Shown here: piece after piece, positions 13,136 through 19,214 of the stretch | How the letters are laid out: each line of letters opens with the position of its first letter | Numbering within the stretch: the first letter of the stretch is position 1 | DNA from: AG41 sp965653495 | Lineage (GTDB): Bacteria; Gemmatimonadota; Gemmatimonadetes; Gemmatimonadales; GWC2-71-9 | DNA length: 20,110 nucleotides | NCBI GenBank assembly: GCA_965653495.1 | Contig: CBFHAJ010000060.1 | Span: forward strand, 1-20,110 | Direction: 5' to 3' | Position numbers and translations under genes: made by a program | Notes under the pieces: generated by a model | The model's database searches: none | Told to the model about the DNA's origin: nothing | What the model saw: only the letters and a program-made list of their open reading frames with translations

Positions 13136-14094
13136 ACCGCCGCTTCCTCGGCGGCGATCGGCGTCGCGGCGGCGCGCGCCGCCCAGCGGAACACCCGCTC
13201 CGACAGCAGCCGCCGCACCGGCGCCACCTCGATACGCGTCGCGACCTTCACACGCGCGCCCTCGGGAGCCACGCGCGTGTGCCCGCGGTGCTCGGCGTCG
13301 TCCAGGTCGACCGTGATCCGCTGCTCCTCGAACGTCAGCACCGGCGGGTGCACCAGGGCGGCGATCGGGACCACGTCGTTCACGATGCAGCCGTCCAGGT
13401 TCTCCTGCCGCTTGTGAAACTCGATGTAGAACCGCAGCGCGTCCTGCATCCAGACGGCCTGGGGGGCGCCCGAGTGGGCCAGCCGGGTCGCCTCGCCGGG
13501 GGCGAGCACCATCTGCCGCGTCACATCCAGCCCCACCATTTCCGTCGGGAGCTCGGCGCGCAGCACGATGTCGAGCGCCTCGGGATCGCACCAGGCGTTG
13601 AACTCGGAATAGGGTGTTGTATTGCCTGGCGCTGCGACGTTGCCGATCATCGCGATATGGCGCGCCACCTTCTCGCGCACCAGCTCCCGATCACTCCGCA
13701 GCGCGAGCGCGAGGCCCGTCACAGGGCCGAGCGTCACCAGGGTGACGGGCTCCGGTTGTTCGGCGAGGAGGCGATCGAGCGATTTGACGAAGTCGAGGAT
13801 GACGCCGGCGGGCGGCAGCGCCGCGTAGCCGAGCCCCGACTCCCCATGCGTCTCGCTGGCCGGCGCGAGCGCCCGGGATAAGGGGCGCCGTGCGCCGACA
13901 CCCAGCGTAGTGCGCTTGCCCGCCCGCCGCAGAATCGCGACGGCGTTGCGAAACGCGTTCTCGACGACCGTGTTGCCGTAGGATACCGAGATGCCGCGGA
14001 CGTCCAGCTCCGGCGAGCCGAGTGCCAGCAGGAGCGCCAGCATGTCGTCGATGCCGGGGTCGGAGTCGATAATGACGGGAAGCGGGTCGCTCAC
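13132..14094 (-). CDS. Nucleoside hydrolase (IUNH family), catalytic His replaced by Asn
   Basis: 320-residue hydrolase of the inosine/uridine-preferring nucleoside hydrolase family, which splits ribonucleosides into base and ribose using a bound Ca2+. The metal site DSDPGIDD (10-17) is intact, as are HGESGLG (83-89), EFNAWCDPEA (164-173) and the last Ca-binding Asp (240). At the usual HDPLA-like site the sequence is VNDVVPIAAL, so the His that donates a proton to the leaving base in the best-studied enzymes is Asn239. The start is GTG 14094 (MSDPLPVIIDSDPG), 9 bases after the TlpA-propeller stop. Downstream it overlaps the dehydrogenase by 4 bp. It may prefer pyrimidine or modified substrates, or bind without efficient catalysis. 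Confidence 0.88.
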   Translation of the reverse strand: MSDPLPVIIDSDPGIDDMLALLLALGSPELDVRGISVSYGNTVVENAFRNAVAILRRAGKRTTLGVGARRPLSRALAPASETHGESGLGYAALPPAGVILDFVKSLDRLLAEQPEPVTLVTLGPVTGLALALRSDRELVREKVARHIAMIGNVAAPGNTTPYSEFNAWCDPEALDIVLRAELPTEMVGLDVTRQMVLAPGEATRLAHSGAPQAVWMQDALRFYIEFHKRQENLDGCIVNDVVPIAALVHPPVLTFEEQRITVDLDDAEHRGHTRVAPEGARVKVATRIEVAPVRRLLSERVFRWAARAAATPIAAEEAAV

Positions 14095-14103
14095 GGCTGA
14101 ACG

Positions 14104-15477
14104 CTAGGGAACGCGAACCTCCTTTGCAATAGTGTCGCGCAACTTCCGGAACTCCTCCGCCCCACCGAATCCAAAGATGCGCTCGATCACGCGGCCGCGG
14201 CGGTCGAGCAACACCGAGTACGGCAGTCCCCGGTAATGGTACGTCTGCTTCATGCGCCCGCCACCCACCAGGACGGGGAACGGCGGCCGGAACTGGCTCA
14301 CGAAGGCGGCCATCTTACTCCGGTCCACATCGTCCGATATCGCTACGATCTCGAAATCGCGGCGGTCGAGCTCGCGGTACAGCTCCGCCATGTGGGGGAA
14401 CTCCTCGCGGCAGGGATCGCACCACGACGCCCAGAAATTCACGAGCGTCACCTTGCCGGCGACCTGGGCCAACGTCAGGGTGTCGCCCCGCAGGTCGGGC
14501 AGCGCGAACGCCGGAGCGAACAGCTCCCGTGCGCCCTTCCGTCCGGGGACCGGGGCAGCGGCCAGGAGCGAGTCGCCGTTGAGAAGCGCGAGGGTGCCCC
14601 GCCGGTCCACCACAACCGCGGTCTCCCGGGCGCTCAGGTGCCGGGTCGCCACGATCGCTCCCGTCGCGGTATCGAGCGCGTCCAGCCGCAGCCTGGTCCC
14701 GGCTGAGTCCTCTGAACCGAGCGCGTACAGGCGCCCATCTGGACCAAGAGCGAGAGCGAGGTTCACGAGCGCGCTGCGCACTTCCAGTGTCGTCCCCCTG
14801 GCGGGCAGGAACACCGGGTCCGACTGATCGCCTGACGGCGCGCGGCGCGCGGTCCAGAGGGCCTTCCCACCCGAACCGTACTTGCGGATTTCGTCCCGCA
14901 CGAGCGGGGCATAGTACACCGCGCCGGTTGGCCCCACGGCCACCGCGCCGGCGTTCACGAGGAACGTGAGAAACGGCACCGCGGGTCGCCGCAGCGTGGC
15001 CAGCCCTTCCGTTGGACGACCCAGTGTGTCGAGCAGGCGGATGAGCGGGGCGGTGTCGGGCTCGGGCACGGCGAGCTCCGGGACGTAGTAGGGAGAGCGG
15101 GTCGCCGCGACGCGGCCGCCGCTCGCGGCATACAGCGATGCCACGTCCGGGCTCTCCCACTCCCGCACCGGACGTCCGCTGGTGTCGAGCACCACTCCCT
15201 CGCCGGTTCGCTCTGTGACCAGCAGCTCCACAGGACCGAGCGGGGCGACGGCCATCGGTGTCGCGAGGCGCGGGCTCTTGAGCTCGCGCACGACACGGAG
15301 TCGGCCGTCGAAAGCGACGAGCCTGCTATGGTCGGGATCGGGAGCCCACGACATTCCGCCCAGCGCTGCGGCGGGCGAGCGCCCGAGGAACAACAGGGTG
15401 TAGCCGTCGCGTGCCGGGGAGCGGCAGCCGAGCAGCGCCACAGCCAGCGCGGCGCCACTCCCCAGCGCGCGCTGCAT
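14104..15477 (-). CDS. Putative lipoprotein with beta-propeller domain fused to TlpA-type thioredoxin
   Basis: 457-residue exported protein. The signal ends ALLGC (Cys18), a lipobox, so it is probably lipid-anchored in the envelope. Residues 25-315 carry repeated strand-turn units with DGRL, DTSGRPV, GPTGAVYY, GPDGRLY and DRRGTL turns, like NHL/6-bladed propeller proteins. From about 322 comes a TlpA/ResA-like thioredoxin domain: FALPDLRGDTLTLAQVAGK, then FWASWCDPC (C353-x2-C356), and the cis-Pro loop GLPYSVLLDRRGRV. It likely reduces or oxidises disulfides in exported proteins, the propeller perhaps holding the partner. The start ATG 15477 overlaps the preceding gene's stop by one base. The small 3-Cys protein encoded just upstream is a natural client. 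Confidence 0.85.
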   Translation of the reverse strand: MQRALGSGAALAVALLGCRSPARDGYTLLFLGRSPAAALGGMSWAPDPDHSRLVAFDGRLRVVRELKSPRLATPMAVAPLGPVELLVTERTGEGVVLDTSGRPVREWESPDVASLYAASGGRVAATRSPYYVPELAVPEPDTAPLIRLLDTLGRPTEGLATLRRPAVPFLTFLVNAGAVAVGPTGAVYYAPLVRDEIRKYGSGGKALWTARRAPSGDQSDPVFLPARGTTLEVRSALVNLALALGPDGRLYALGSEDSAGTRLRLDALDTATGAIVATRHLSARETAVVVDRRGTLALLNGDSLLAAAPVPGRKGARELFAPAFALPDLRGDTLTLAQVAGKVTLVNFWASWCDPCREEFPHMAELYRELDRRDFEIVAISDDVDRSKMAAFVSQFRPPFPVLVGGGRMKQTYHYRGLPYSVLLDRRGRVIERIFGFGGAEEFRKLRDTIAKEVRVP

Positions 15478-15851
15478 CAGCTGGCGGGCGAGACCGTCTT
15501 GATCTCGATGGTATGCAGCCCGCTCACCATGCGGTGCGTGCCGGTCACCTTGACCTTGGCCTCGGCATACTGCTCGAGCTTCGAGTTCTGCGGATCGCCC
15601 GGTTTCGAGCTCACCGGCAGATAGATGGTGCCGTCAGCCAGGATGCCCAGCGGCACGCCGGCCTTGGCGCACGCCTGCGCGCAGGCCTTGTGGGCCGCGC
15701 CGGACGCGCCGTTGGTGGTGTTACAGTTCAGGTCGACCACCTGGCCGGTGATCGTCATCTCGTTGCCCGCCGTCGCCGCGTGGCCCTGTGCCGCAAGCGG
15801 CAATGCGCAGAGACCGAGCACGGTCGTGGTGGCGAGGATGCGCTTCAACAT
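15477..15851 (-). CDS. Small secreted three-Cys protein
   Basis: 124-residue protein with a clear signal peptide (MLKRILATTTVLGLCALPLAAQG) and a mature domain of about 100 residues. The mature part has ITGQVVDLNC (Cys43) and HKACAQACAKAGVPLGIL (His54, Cys57, Cys61), then a strand-rich stretch ending in TGTHRMVSGLHTIEIKTV. The VVDxxC...HxxCAxxCxxxGxPxG pattern looks like a conserved exported family, but I cannot name it. Three Cys plus His could bind a metal or be redox-active. The start ATG 15851 has an excellent GAGGAGGAGGA; the frame stays open upstream but without comparable support. First gene of the operon, one-base overlap with the TlpA-propeller gene. Confidence 0.8.
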   Translation of the reverse strand: MLKRILATTTVLGLCALPLAAQGHAATAGNEMTITGQVVDLNCNTTNGASGAAHKACAQACAKAGVPLGILADGTIYLPVSSKPGDPQNSKLEQYAEAKVKVTGTHRMVSGLHTIEIKTVSPAS

Positions 15852-15937
15852 CGTCCTCCTCCTCTGTTCAGTAATGTGAAACGTCAATGACTGCTCCCCG
15901 TGTACCATACGTCCCGGCTCATGGTTCCGGATTGGCG

Positions 15938-15943
15938 TATATT
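15938..15943 (+). promoter_or_regulatory. Possible -10 element of the SnoaL-like gene
   Basis: TATATT ends 7 bases before ATG 15951, with no Shine-Dalgarno between, consistent with a leaderless transcript. No good -35 is evident. This 99-bp divergent region also holds the strong ribosome binding site of the minus-strand operon. Confidence 0.35.
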
Positions 15944-15950
15944 GGGCGCC

Positions 15951-16313
15951 ATGAGCGCGGCGTATCGTGAATTGCTGAGCCGGTTTGGCGGCGGCTGGGA
16001 ACGCGGGGACGTGGAGGAGATCGCCGCCGTGTTCGCCTCCGACGCCGTATTCCTGGGCGCTCCCTTCGGGGAGCGCAGCGTAGGGCTCGACGCGATCCGC
16101 GCCTACTGGCGCGACGTTCCCGCCAATCAGGCCGACGTGACATTCAAAGCCGGGGAGATCCACGTGGCCGGCCCGTGGTTTGCGGCGGAGTTCCGTTGCA
16201 CCTACCGCCGGCGCCGCACGGGTGAATGGGTGGACACGCGTGGCGCGCTGTTCTGCGAGACCAAGGACGGCAAGATCAGCGAAATGCGGATGTACTGGCA
16301 TCGCAATCCGTAG
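15951..16313 (+). CDS. SnoaL-like / NTF2-fold protein (DUF4440-type)
   Basis: 120-residue single-domain protein of the NTF2-like superfamily: an N-terminal helix YRELLSRFGGGWERGDVEEIAAVFASDAVF, LGAPFGERSVGLDAIRAYWRDV, then strands ending ISEMRMYWHRNP, all typical of SnoaL/ketosteroid-isomerase-like folds. Members are diverse (isomerases, hydratases, ligand-binding proteins), so no reaction is assigned. The start ATG 15951 is chosen because homologous domains begin here; the frame is open to ATG 15900. Stand-alone, convergent with the phosphatase-like gene; the 21-bp gap between them is a polypyrimidine tract without a hairpin. Confidence 0.8.
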   Translation: MSAAYRELLSRFGGGWERGDVEEIAAVFASDAVFLGAPFGERSVGLDAIRAYWRDVPANQADVTFKAGEIHVAGPWFAAEFRCTYRRRRTGEWVDTRGALFCETKDGKISEMRMYWHRNP

Positions 16314-16334
16314 CGGCTCCCCCTCTCCCTCCCT

Positions 16335-16805
16335 CTAGATCCCCTGCCGGGCGCGCGCGTACTCGAGCGCCTGCTCCATGAGCTCGGCGCTGCGCAAGCC
16401 GACGCGCATCGCCGCCGTGATGGCCGCTTCCTCCTCCATGCCCTGCTCCAACATGAAGTAAGGAATGAGACCGGCGCCGACGCGGTTGCCGCTGGAGCAA
16501 TAAATGAAAGAGGGACGCTTCCCTGCGAGCTCACGCACCGTCGCGACGAAGTGTGCGAACGTCTCGTCGCTCACCCTGCCGTGGCCTATCGGAATGCTCA
16601 CGAACTCGAGGCCCGCGGCCACCACGGCATCCGGTGTGCGGTAGGGGCGCGGCTCCATCGGCTCCCGGATGTCGATCGCTACTTTGCACCCGGCGCGCTG
16701 CAGGGCCGTGAGGTGCTCGAGCGTGGGCTGTCCGCCGGTGACGATGCCGGGGATCGGCTCGCTGGCGTTGGTGACGCCCGCGATCGCGTCGAGCAGGTGG
16801 CTCAT
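16335..16805 (-). CDS. DUF442-like putative tyrosine phosphatase / sulfurtransferase-like protein
   Basis: 156-residue protein resembling the phosphatase-like domain found in beta-lactamase-hydrolase-like (Blh) proteins. N-terminal GIVTGGQPTLEHLTALQRAGCKVAIDIRE matches the family's G-QP...L...G...VI.LR pattern. The active loop is FIYCSSGNRVGAG (100-112), with nucleophile Cys103 and Arg108. The loop is C-x4-R rather than the C-x5-R of classical tyrosine phosphatases, and CxSGNR is also reminiscent of rhodanese-type loops, so phosphatase versus sulfur transfer is open. ATG 16805 is used; the frame is open upstream to 16874 but would run into the divergent regulator. Divergent from the ModE-like gene. 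Confidence 0.75.
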   Translation of the reverse strand: MSHLLDAIAGVTNASEPIPGIVTGGQPTLEHLTALQRAGCKVAIDIREPMEPRPYRTPDAVVAAGLEFVSIPIGHGRVSDETFAHFVATVRELAGKRPSFIYCSSGNRVGAGLIPYFMLEQGMEEEAAITAAMRVGLRSAELMEQALEYARARQGI

Positions 16806-16811
16806 GACGGA

Positions 16812-16840
16812 TTGACCGGGACTGAGCTTGGCGCCACAAT
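16812..16840 (+). promoter_or_regulatory. Candidate promoter of the ModE-like regulator
   Basis: TTGACC (16812-16817), a 17-bp spacer and CACAAT (16835-16840) resemble a housekeeping promoter. The start would lie near 16847, giving a short leader of about 13 bases with GGGA before ATG 16860. Confidence 0.45.
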
Positions 16841-16859
16841 CTAGCGCATCGGGACCGTC

Positions 16860-17237
16860 ATGGCTTCCTCGCATCGTTCGCGCCGGCCGTCACTGCGCGC
16901 CCACTTGAAGCCGCACCACAAGCTGTGGCTCAACTGGGACGGGGCGTTCCTCATGGGACCGCGGTACATGCGGTTTCTCGAGGCGGTCGATCGCACCGGC
17001 ACGATCCGCGCGGCGGGGGAGGAAGTCGGCTGGAGCTACCGCACCTGCCTGAACCGGATGCGGGCGATGGAGCGCGTGCTCGGCGCCAAAGTATTGACCA
17101 CGACGCGGGGCGGGTCGAGCCGCGGCGGCGCCCGACTGACGGCGGAGGCGCGCCGCCTGGTGCAGCTGTTCGAGCGCTGGCGGCGGGAAGCGCTGCGCCT
17201 GAGCGACGCGGCGTTTCGTAAGGTGATGAGCCGATAG
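16860..17237 (+). CDS. Short ModE-type transcriptional regulator (DNA-binding domain only)
   Basis: 125-residue winged-helix protein matching the N-terminal DNA-binding half of ModE: FLMGPRYMRFLEAVDRTGTIRAAGEEVGWSYRTCLNRMRAMERVLGAKVL (30-79), then the glycine-rich wing TTTRGGSSRGGARLT (80-94) and the dimer helix EARRLVQLFERWR. In E. coli ModE the wing reads ATGGKGGGGAVLT. The two molybdate-binding TOBE (MOP) domains of full-length ModE are absent, so oxyanion sensing must be indirect, by another site, or not occur. A charged N-terminal extension of about 20 residues precedes the domain. Stop TAG 17235 lies within the inverted repeat on the promoter of the next gene (porin), followed by a TupA-type protein; control of that pair is the likely role. 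Confidence 0.8.
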   Translation: MASSHRSRRPSLRAHLKPHHKLWLNWDGAFLMGPRYMRFLEAVDRTGTIRAAGEEVGWSYRTCLNRMRAMERVLGAKVLTTTRGGSSRGGARLTAEARRLVQLFERWRREALRLSDAAFRKVMSR

Positions 17238-17256
17238 GCATCCGCTTGCCTATCGG
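17231..17256. promoter_or_regulatory. Perfect 10-bp inverted repeat, candidate ModE-like operator
   Basis: CCGATAGGCA (17231-17240) and TGCCTATCGG (17247-17256) are exact reverse complements separated by 6 bases. The right arm overlaps the TTGCCT -35 of the porin gene. The outer CGATA...TATCG positions and the 6-bp spacer recall Mo-boxes (CGNTA...TANCG), although the inner bases differ. There is no U-tract, so an intrinsic terminator is less likely. Confidence 0.55.
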
Positions 17257-17274
17257 GCGACAGCGCCGTAGCTT
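17246..17274 (+). promoter_or_regulatory. Candidate promoter of the porin-tupA operon
   Basis: TTGCCT (17246-17251), a 17-bp spacer and TAGCTT (17269-17274). The -10 ends 6 bases before GTG 17281, so the transcript would be essentially leaderless. Its -35 lies in the inverted repeat at 17231-17256. Confidence 0.4.
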
Positions 17275-17280
17275 CCCGCC

Positions 17281-18219
17281 GTGCGACTCGCCCTGTTGCT
17301 CGGTGGCTGTCTAGCGCTCCGCGCGGCGGCCCAGACTCCGCCCGCCGTCTCGACCACGCCGCGGGTCAGCGGCTACCTCCAGCCCCGCTTCCAGGCGCTG
17401 GGCGACACCGCGTCGTACTTTCTGCGGCGTGCCCGCTTCGCCATCGAAGGCAACATCACGCCCTGGGCCTCGTACCGCGCGCAGGTCGAGCTGCGCACCA
17501 TGGGAGCCGCACCGACACCTGCCACCTCGCCCCTCACGCTCTCGGCAACGGACTTGTACATCCGGCTGAATCACCAGGGCTGGGGCGGCACCGTCGGGCA
17601 GTTCCGTGTTCCCTACTCGCTCGAGTCGCTGCTCAGCTCGACCATACTCGAGACGAGCGAGCGCTCGCGCGTCGTGAACGCCGCCAAGCGCGACATCGGC
17701 ATGCAGGCCGATTGGAGCGTCACGGGCCACGTGCTGCTGCAGGCGGCGATGGTGAACGGCGAAGGGCCGAACCGGGCGAGTAATCCCGACAACCGTATGG
17801 CGTACTTCGCCCGTGCCATTATCACCCCAGTCAAGGGGCTCGACGTGGGGGGCGCGTTCCAGGGCTATAGTGACTCGAGCGGAGTCGACGTCCAGAGCAT
17901 GTACCGGGCCGGCCGCTGGACTGGACGCGCGGAGTACATCGACGAGCGCAATCGTCGCACCGACGTGCACAGCAGGGGCTGGTACGCGCTGGCCGGCTAC
18001 TATGCGCTGCCCCAGCGGGTCGAGCTGGTGGGTCGGGTGGAGCAATTCGATCCGAGCAACCTCGTGGCCACCGATCGCTCGACGGGCTACCTGATCGGGC
18101 TGCAGTACTTCATGCGCGGGGACAACTTCAAGGTCCTCACCGACTATGAAGTGTTCCGCGAGCAGGTCACGCAGGTGAACAACAATCGCGCCGTCGTGCA
18201 GATGCAGGTGCGGTGGTGA
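17281..18219 (+). CDS. OprP/OprO-type outer-membrane porin (short form)
   Basis: 312-residue outer-membrane beta-barrel related to phosphate-selective porins O/P. A signal peptide (MRLALLLGGCLALRAAAQ) is followed by typical opening strands RVSGYLQPRFQALGDTASYFLRRARFAIEGNITPWASYRAQVEL, then alternating amphipathic strands, including GTVGQFRVPYSLESLLSS and TILETSERSRVVNA, and a C-terminal strand ending in VQMQVRW, with the aromatic end expected for barrel insertion. It is shorter than OprP (about 400 residues), so it may have fewer strands or shorter loops. The start is GTG 17281. The GTGA overlap with the TupA-type gene suggests an anion (tungstate/molybdate) rather than phosphate, but that is inference from context. 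Confidence 0.8.
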   Translation: MRLALLLGGCLALRAAAQTPPAVSTTPRVSGYLQPRFQALGDTASYFLRRARFAIEGNITPWASYRAQVELRTMGAAPTPATSPLTLSATDLYIRLNHQGWGGTVGQFRVPYSLESLLSSTILETSERSRVVNAAKRDIGMQADWSVTGHVLLQAAMVNGEGPNRASNPDNRMAYFARAIITPVKGLDVGGAFQGYSDSSGVDVQSMYRAGRWTGRAEYIDERNRRTDVHSRGWYALAGYYALPQRVELVGRVEQFDPSNLVATDRSTGYLIGLQYFMRGDNFKVLTDYEVFREQVTQVNNNRAVVQMQVRW

Positions 18220-19070
18220 CGGGCGGAAGGGCGGTCGGGCGGACCGGCGGACTCTGGCTGCTTACCGGCGCGGCGCTTCTGTCCGCCAGTCCGCCTGTCC
18301 GCCAATCCGACCCGGTTATCCTCGCCACCACCACTTCCACCCGCGACGCCGGCCTGCTCGATAGCCTGCTCCCCGTGTTCGAGCGGCAGTCTGGCTTGCA
18401 GGTCAAAGTCATCGCCGTCGGCAGCGGCCAGGCGCTTGCGATGGGGCGGCGCGGCGATGCCGATGTCGTGCTGTCGCACGCGCCCGAAGCGGAACGGTTG
18501 CTCGTCGACTCCGGATTCTTCGTGCGCCGCCGCCTGGTGATGCACAACGACTTCCTGGTCGTAGGCCCGGCGGGCGACAGCGCCGGCTTACGCGGCATGT
18601 CAGACGCCGCGGCGGCGTTCCGGCGCATCGCGGAGCACCACGCCGCGTTCGTGTCGCGCGGCGATCAGTCCGGGACGCACCAGCGTGAGCAACAGCTCTG
18701 GAAGCGCGCCGGGATCGCCCAGCCCGCAGCTGGCGGCTGGTACGTGGAGTCGGGCCAGGGAATGGGTGCCACCCTGCAGCTCGCCGATGAGAAACGGGCC
18801 TACACGCTGACCGATCGTGCCACCTACCTCGCCTGGCGCGACAAGCTGCAGCTCGTGCCCCTGGTCGAAGGCGATTCCGTGCTGTACAACGTGTACCACG
18901 TGCTCGAGCTCAATCCCCATAACGCCGCGCGCATCAACCTGGCGGGCGGCGCGGCCCTTGCGGCGTTCTTCGTCGCTCCCGCCACCCAGGCGTTGATCGG
19001 GGAGTTCGGGAAGGCTCGGTTTGGGCGGAGCCTGTTCCTCCCGGACGCAGGTAAGCCGGATCGCTGGTAG
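18216..19070 (+). CDS. tupA: TupA-type tungstate/molybdate-binding periplasmic protein
   Basis: 284-residue substrate-binding protein of the TupA family. Visible are VILATTTSTRDAGLLDSLLPVFE (34-56; the TTTS loop binds the oxyanion), GDADVVLSHAPEAE, RRLVMHNDFLVVGP, AFVSRGDQSGTHQREQQLW and GWYVESGQGMGATLQLADEKRAYTLTDRATYL, all diagnostic of TupA. The export signal is atypical: its ends are built from GGCGGAC repeats (see the repeat entry), leaving LWLLTGAALLSAS as the only hydrophobic core. Start GTG 18216 overlaps the porin stop as GTGA; GTG 18213 is equally open. No TupB permease or TupC ATPase follows: the next gene is an unrelated DUF4384 protein with its own promoter. Confidence 0.88.
   Translation: MTGGRAVGRTGGLWLLTGAALLSASPPVRQSDPVILATTTSTRDAGLLDSLLPVFERQSGLQVKVIAVGSGQALAMGRRGDADVVLSHAPEAERLLVDSGFFVRRRLVMHNDFLVVGPAGDSAGLRGMSDAAAAFRRIAEHHAAFVSRGDQSGTHQREQQLWKRAGIAQPAAGGWYVESGQGMGATLQLADEKRAYTLTDRATYLAWRDKLQLVPLVEGDSVLYNVYHVLELNPHNAARINLAGGAALAAFFVAPATQALIGEFGKARFGRSLFLPDAGKPDRW
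18238..18295. repeat. Imperfect inverted repeat of GGCGGAC units in the tupA signal-peptide region
   Basis: GGCGGACCGGCGGAC at 18238-18252 pairs with GTCCGCCAGTCCGCC at 18281-18295 (14 of 15 positions), and further GGCGG/CCGCC units flank both arms (18220-18310). The mRNA could fold a strong stem just after the tupA start codon. Confidence 0.6.
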
Positions 19071-19172
19071 ACCGTCCTGCTGTGGGACAGATGGTGTCCT
19101 CTCCGGGAGTCATCCCCCGCTTAACTCGTTACATCGCAGCACGTCAATCGGGGACGGGAACCGGCATGCTTC

Positions 19173-19202
19173 TTGATCAGTTGCCCCGGGTAAGCGTATA
19201 TA
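19173..19202 (+). promoter_or_regulatory. Candidate promoter of the DUF4384 gene
   Basis: TTGATC (19173-19178), an 18-bp spacer and TATATA (19197-19202). A start 6-7 bases on leaves only about 6 bases of leader before ATG 19215. A GAGGA at 19203-19207 has good spacing to the ATG but would be transcribed only if initiation is earlier. The rest of 19071-19172 holds no visible gene and only very weak 4-bp stems. Confidence 0.5.
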
Positions 19203-19214
19203 GAGGATAGCCCC

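Noticed and set aside
14118..14123. Strong Shine-Dalgarno AGGAGG before the nucleoside hydrolase
   Set aside because: It lies 23 bases from GTG 14094 and is part of the coding sequence for the KEVRVP end of the TlpA-propeller protein; probably coincidental.
15477..16301. 274-codon minus-strand frame extending the small secreted protein upstream
   Set aside because: The excellent ribosome binding site and signal peptide at 15851 define the start; the extension is antisense to the SnoaL-like gene.
17231..17256. Interpretation of the inverted repeat as an intrinsic terminator of the ModE-like gene
   Set aside because: No T-tract follows the stem (next bases are GCGACA) and the right arm overlaps a good -35 element; an operator explains the position better, although attenuation is not excluded.
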